DNA of 64,000 nucleotides from Bacteroidota bacterium (GTDB taxonomy: Bacteria; Bacteroidota; Bacteroidia; Chitinophagales; Chitinophagaceae), in contig JAEZZY010000047.1 in assembly GCA_023418315.1 (NCBI GenBank), positions 56,696 through 120,695 on the forward strand. Reading direction: 5' to 3'. This document shows positions 60,895-64,000 of this stretch, one piece after another. The notes under the pieces are model-generated. The model made no database searches. It saw only the letters and a program-made list of their open reading frames with translations, and was not told where the DNA came from. The stretch's first letter is position 1. Each line of letters starts with the position of its first letter. The position numbers were made by a program, and so were the translations under genes.

Positions 60895-61114
60895 CTAATC
60901 CATGTACGTACTCAACCATACTTCTGTTGTTGCCAGTTGCCATAGTTTATAAAAGCTAAACGGCTGTTCTCTTTGCTGCCACCATGTTTTGATGGTTTTC
61001 TTATTGAAAAGTTCTATTTCCGTCGCGCACTAACCATAATTTGTTTTGAGAAAGACCTATCAAGGCGAAGGCAAACATGCCATTCGGAAAATTGATTACT
61101 TCTATGTCCCAATG
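60895..61114 (-). pseudogene. Relic of an asparagine synthetase (asnB) gene with a large internal deletion
   Basis: On the minus strand the first part (61114 downward) reads HWDIEVINFPNGMFAFALIG then LSQNKLWLVRDGN, the glutamine-amidotransferase block of AsnB. After a frame change the sequence jumps to EIELFNKKTIKTWWQQREQP and SFYKLWQLATTEVWLSTYMD with a stop at 60895, which is the AsnB C-terminus. Some 400 residues between the two are gone, and the N-terminus before HWD is lost behind a stop. AsnB-type genes are common in polysaccharide clusters like the one next door. The rest of 60640-61200 holds no intact gene. Confidence 0.78.
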
Positions 61115-61200
61115 CTATAACCCGCAAGGATAACTTCTGTACAAAACGTCGAAAACTTAAACCGCAGCTTAATTGTTTACCACCGTGAGGAATGACTATG

Positions 61201-62574
61201 TTATAAAAAAATCGCTTTAAACTCCCGCCGAAGCCATATCAAAGAAACGCTGCCGATAGCGGTTATCCCCACCACCAACAACGCCACATCCGTCAAGATG
61301 TTTTTTAAAAAATAATGAAGGCTAAAAATACTGATTCCAAAAAGGATAAATTTCAAACACCAGTTTTTCAACGGCACTAAACGATAAAACGGAATCTGTA
61401 ATAACTTTCCGGAGCAATGCAGATAATAGAGTGCTTGTGCATAGGTACCTATCACAAACGAAAGCGCTACGCCTTTTAATCCAAGCAAAAAGTATAAAGG
61501 AAAAACAAGCAAGACAGAAACCACTATATCTATAGCCACGCCTTTGTTGATGTGTGCTCCTTTATGATACGTTTGCAAAAGAGCGGTATAGTTATAGGCA
61601 CGCACCGGCAAGGATAGCATCGCACATATAAAAACAGGAATGCTACTCAGGTATTTTTCGGAAAACAAAACCGTAAATACTTCGTTGCTGAAAAAAACTA
61701 AAAAGAAAAAACAAGGAAACGCTACCGTACTCAACAGTTTTCCGGTATGATGCTGTATGGATAATTGTGCAGGAACGGAACGGGTTTTAGCTAATTGCAT
61801 CATACCGGCATTCGCGATGGCAGAAAACACTAAGCTGATAAACGGAATGGACATCGTTGCATTAAAATACAAAGCAAAATCCGCATGGGAAAGCGTATTA
61901 CTGAGGATAAATTTATCTAAATAAGCAATTAAAATCTGTGAGGCTTCATAGAAATAAAGATGCTTCCATAGGGTTTTTAATTCAGCCATGTTTATCGCTT
62001 CTTCTGTTTCTTTTTGCTTCCCAATTGGGAACAGAATAAACAAATAGCAGGCTAAGCGTGCAAGCAATAGCACAGCCAGCCATCCGAACAAAACATTTAG
62101 GTCTAAAGAGCCACGCACCGCATAATAATGAAGCCCGCAAAAGAAAGCGGCATATCCTAAACTAATGAAAGGAAGAAAACGAAAACGATGCAAGGCAGAA
62201 AGCAAAACTTCAAACAGGGCGCAGGCGCTATAAAGCAGAAAAAATGAAAAGAATAAAAGCGCATCATACCCTTGCGAAAAACAATATCCGGCAAATGCAG
62301 CGCTACAGCATAAGGGGATGATGGTAATCGCTGCTTTAAAATTTCCCGGAAGGTTGCTTAGGATTTGCAGCAATTTTTGTGGCGTATAGGTAAACACCAC
62401 AGAGGAAACTCCCAATCCTGCAAAAGCATAAATCGTGGCTACGGCAGTCCAGATGCTTTGGTAACTTCCATAGTCGGCCTTACTTAAGGTATGTGAATAA
62501 TAATACACCACCAGGAAAGTGGCTACCGTGGAAAAAAAACGGATAAAGAATAGATGAAGGCTATGTTTACCCAA
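61201..62574 (-). CDS. Polysaccharide (O-unit/lipid-linked oligosaccharide) flippase
   Basis: A 457-residue protein with about 12-14 membrane helices in the MATE/MVF-like Wzx pattern: FIRFFSTVATFLVVYYYSHTL at the start, ADYGSYQSIWTAVATIYAFAG, DKFILSNTLSHADFALYFNA in the middle and GLKGVALSFVIGTYAQALYY near the end. Wzx proteins flip lipid-linked sugar units across the inner membrane before polymerisation. The gene overlaps the acyltransferase gene by 8 bases and forms a pair with it. It is next to the asnB relic, so the locus probably once was a larger polysaccharide cluster. Confidence 0.88.
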   Translation of the reverse strand: MGKHSLHLFFIRFFSTVATFLVVYYYSHTLSKADYGSYQSIWTAVATIYAFAGLGVSSVVFTYTPQKLLQILSNLPGNFKAAITIIPLCCSAAFAGYCFSQGYDALLFFSFFLLYSACALFEVLLSALHRFRFLPFISLGYAAFFCGLHYYAVRGSLDLNVLFGWLAVLLLARLACYLFILFPIGKQKETEEAINMAELKTLWKHLYFYEASQILIAYLDKFILSNTLSHADFALYFNATMSIPFISLVFSAIANAGMMQLAKTRSVPAQLSIQHHTGKLLSTVAFPCFFFLVFFSNEVFTVLFSEKYLSSIPVFICAMLSLPVRAYNYTALLQTYHKGAHINKGVAIDIVVSVLLVFPLYFLLGLKGVALSFVIGTYAQALYYLHCSGKLLQIPFYRLVPLKNWCLKFILFGISIFSLHYFLKNILTDVALLVVGITAIGSVSLIWLRREFKAIFL

Positions 62575-63109
62575 TTGTATTTTTCATTTTAGTTTGGGCA
62601 AATAAATCACATGCTGTCTTGTCTAACGTACGAATCGGTTTTGCAGGATTTCCGGCAAGCACTGTATATCCGTCCTTAAAACTTTTTGTAACTACCGCAC
62701 CCGCGCCTACAATCGTAAATGGACCCAACTCTACGCCCGGCATCACCGAAGAATGGATACCGAGCCAGCAAAAATCACCAATCCTGATGGGAGGTGCTGG
62801 TTCTACCTGTTCATTATTGATGAAATTATGATTGGAGGAGATGATACCTACATTCGGTCCGATATTCACATACGCGCCCACTTCTACTCCGTTATAGGCA
62901 TTTATATATACACCGGGGGAATCGCCGGGATAGCTGCCGATACCGCGTTTGATGTTTTGAGCGCTTCGCAAAGTAGCCGTGTGGTGTACTGCCCATTTCG
63001 CTGCGGCATTTTGCCGTAGGATGCGCCGGAACAAAAAATCACAGGCATAGAAACTGATTTCCATGTCTTTTCTTAATCCAAAAATGCTGCGAATAATTTG
63101 TTTGAGCAT
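62567..63109 (-). CDS. Left-handed beta-helix sugar O-acyltransferase
   Basis: A 180-residue protein. The hexapeptide-repeat coils are visible from residue 55 on: NIKRGIGSYPGDSPGVYINA, YNGVEVGAYVNIGPNVGIIS, then SNHNFINNEQVEP (active-site histidine in the NHNF part), IRIGDFCWLGIHSSVMPGV, LGPFTIVGAGAVVTKSF and LAGNPAKPIR. This is the WbbJ/maltose-acetyltransferase-like family that acetylates sugars from acetyl-CoA. Together with the flippase it suggests a decorated surface polysaccharide. It starts at the ATG at 63109. Confidence 0.9.
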   Translation of the reverse strand: MLKQIIRSIFGLRKDMEISFYACDFLFRRILRQNAAAKWAVHHTATLRSAQNIKRGIGSYPGDSPGVYINAYNGVEVGAYVNIGPNVGIISSNHNFINNEQVEPAPPIRIGDFCWLGIHSSVMPGVELGPFTIVGAGAVVTKSFKDGYTVLAGNPAKPIRTLDKTACDLFAQTKMKNTIG

Positions 63110-63292
63110 TGCGCAACTACTTATAGTTTATATTTTCTGCAAGATAGAAATATGCACTGATTTTCGGATGCGCTGTAGTAACCGGGTAAAAATAACTCCG
63201 CAGCATTATGCTGTTCAGCAATGTTGTGTTACGTTGTTTCGTACAGTAAAATGATTAACTATAAAATGAATTATTTTTTTAGAGATTTAATT

Positions 63293-63344
63293 CATCCTTG
63301 AAAATCGAAAATGAAATTTTTGATTTTCAAGGATGATTTTTTTT
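63293..63344 (+). terminator. Long perfect hairpin with T-run between the acyltransferase and oxidase genes
   Basis: CATCCTTGAAAATC (63293-63306) pairs with GATTTTCAAGGATG (63322-63335), 14 bases, with a T-rich run after it on the plus strand. The gene to the right (63371) is on the minus strand and ends 27 bases away, so the hairpin probably terminates that transcript even though the T-run is on the other side. Bidirectional use is possible. Confidence 0.55.
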
Positions 63345-63370
63345 ATAGATTTTGAAATTGGATGCTCCTT

Positions 63371-64000
63371 TTACCGGAAAATTTTTCCCGGATTCAATAT
63401 TCCTTTGGGGTCAAAAACCTGCTTAATGGCTTTCATCAGTTGTAATTGTGCCGGGCTAAATGCAATATCCATATAGTCTTTCTGCACCAAACCAATGCCA
63501 TGCTCGCCGGAGATCGTACCGCCCATGCGCACTACTTCTCCAAACAACTTACGAATGGCTTTCGGCAAATGCTCCTTCCAGTCCTCATCGTTCATGTCTT
63601 GCTTCACAATATTTACATGCAAGTTTCCATCGCCTGCATGTCCATAGCATACCGAGTGAAAACCATATTCTTTTCCTATGGATTTTATTACAGCCAGCAA
63701 CTCAGGAAGACAGGCGCGTGGCACCACCGTATCTTCTTCTTTATAGACGGAATTGCTTTTCACCGCCTCACCCACTTTGCGTCGTAATTGCCACAGCATT
63801 TCCTTTTGCTCATGACTATCGGCAAAGAGAATTTCGTCAATATCATACCGCTGCATCGCTTCCGATACGGTTTCCATTTCTTTGTATAAAACATCTATGT
63901 CATTTCCGTCCACTTCTATCAGCAAATGTGCTTCAATATCTTCCGGCAGCTTTATAGGCGAGGCCTGCACATACTTCATGCTCCAAGCAATGGCATCGCG
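63371..64000 (-). CDS. FAD-linked oxidase C-terminal part (GlcD/D-lactate dehydrogenase type), 5' end outside window
   Basis: The frame enters from the right edge and ends at 63371, giving the last 209 residues. Blocks typical of the FAD-oxidase C-terminal domain are EAHLLIEVDGND, EMLWQLRRKVGEAVK (arginine of the substrate pocket), HSVCYGHAGDGNLHVNIV (metal/substrate histidines) and GTISGEHGIGLVQKDYM, ending FDPKGILNPGKIF. These enzymes oxidise D-2-hydroxy acids such as glycolate or D-lactate and feed electrons to quinone. The N-terminal FAD-binding domain lies beyond the window. Confidence 0.92.
   Translation of the reverse strand, partial: RDAIAWSMKYVQASPIKLPEDIEAHLLIEVDGNDIDVLYKEMETVSEAMQRYDIDEILFADSHEQKEMLWQLRRKVGEAVKSNSVYKEEDTVVPRACLPELLAVIKSIGKEYGFHSVCYGHAGDGNLHVNIVKQDMNDEDWKEHLPKAIRKLFGEVVRMGGTISGEHGIGLVQKDYMDIAFSPAQLQLMKAIKQVFDPKGILNPGKIFR

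Noticed and set aside
60729..60959. A 76-codon open frame on the plus strand
   Set aside because: It overlaps the asnB relic on the other strand, has low-complexity hydrophobic content, and no promoter or homology signal is visible.
63460..63957. Plus-strand open frame of 165 codons
   Set aside because: It is antisense to the well-supported FAD-oxidase domain and its product has no recognisable feature.

Overview
The window comes from a Bacteroidota genome, most likely family Chitinophagaceae or a close relative. The evidence is a PorP/SprF protein, PKD-rich proteins with type IX secretion (T9SS) C-terminal domains, several type A T9SS sorting tails, a GH3/beta-lactamase fusion, futalosine-pathway menaquinone genes, and Bacteroidota-type promoters (TAnnTTTG at -7, one with TTTG 19 nt upstream). 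No rRNA, tRNA, CRISPR array, intact transposase or prophage was seen. The assignment rests on gene families; no database search was possible.

Layout. 1-6.6 kb: T9SS giant adhesin-like protein followed by a PorP/SprF partner. 6.7-7.4 kb: pdxJ. 7.6-16.2 kb: a dense plus-strand operon that reads as a nitrosative/respiratory stress unit. It holds an Rrf2 (NsrR-like) regulator, a cbb3-like haem-copper oxidase with a dihaem cytochrome c subunit, two small membrane proteins, a group III truncated haemoglobin, a four-helix membrane protein, a tryptophan 2,3-dioxygenase-family haem protein, a methyltransferase, the RIC/ScdA iron-sulfur repair protein, a small unknown and a haemerythrin. This is the most interesting coherent system in the window. 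16.2-17.7 kb: a TPR lipoprotein and a beheaded LuxR-type response regulator.

17.7-24.4 kb: an AT-rich, tightly packed minus-strand island with different codon use. It carries an SspB-like DUF4007 gene, a truncated SspC-like ATPase, a two-helix membrane protein, a PIN-GNAT-PUA-like protein, an ASCH protein, an HNH nuclease, a methyltransferase-HIT fusion and two small unknowns. It looks like an acquired defence cassette with a broken phosphorothioation core. A response-regulator fragment lies at each end. 24.5-26.8 kb: small lipoprotein and secreted-protein genes, tandem hairpins and a dispersed repeat.

26.8-47.3 kb: mostly housekeeping and secreted proteins. These are a SNF2 helicase with two SWIM-like zinc motifs, mqnE (menaquinone), an M43 metalloprotease, a bifunctional nuclease, NADP-isocitrate dehydrogenase, a large secreted protein whose 5' end is built from octanucleotide repeats, an amidohydrolase possibly in the futalosine pathway, an RluB-type pseudouridine synthase, T9SS cargo proteins, mnmA, an SRPBCC protein and an iron-permease-family protein. 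47.6-64 kb: histidine kinase, GH3 acyl-adenylating enzyme, lptB, a Na+/solute symporter with a 44-residue partner, murI, LRR protein, GH3/beta-lactamase fusion, rhodanese remnant, Kelch T9SS protein, a decayed asnB, a polysaccharide flippase and O-acyltransferase pair, and the 3' part of a GlcD-type FAD oxidase.
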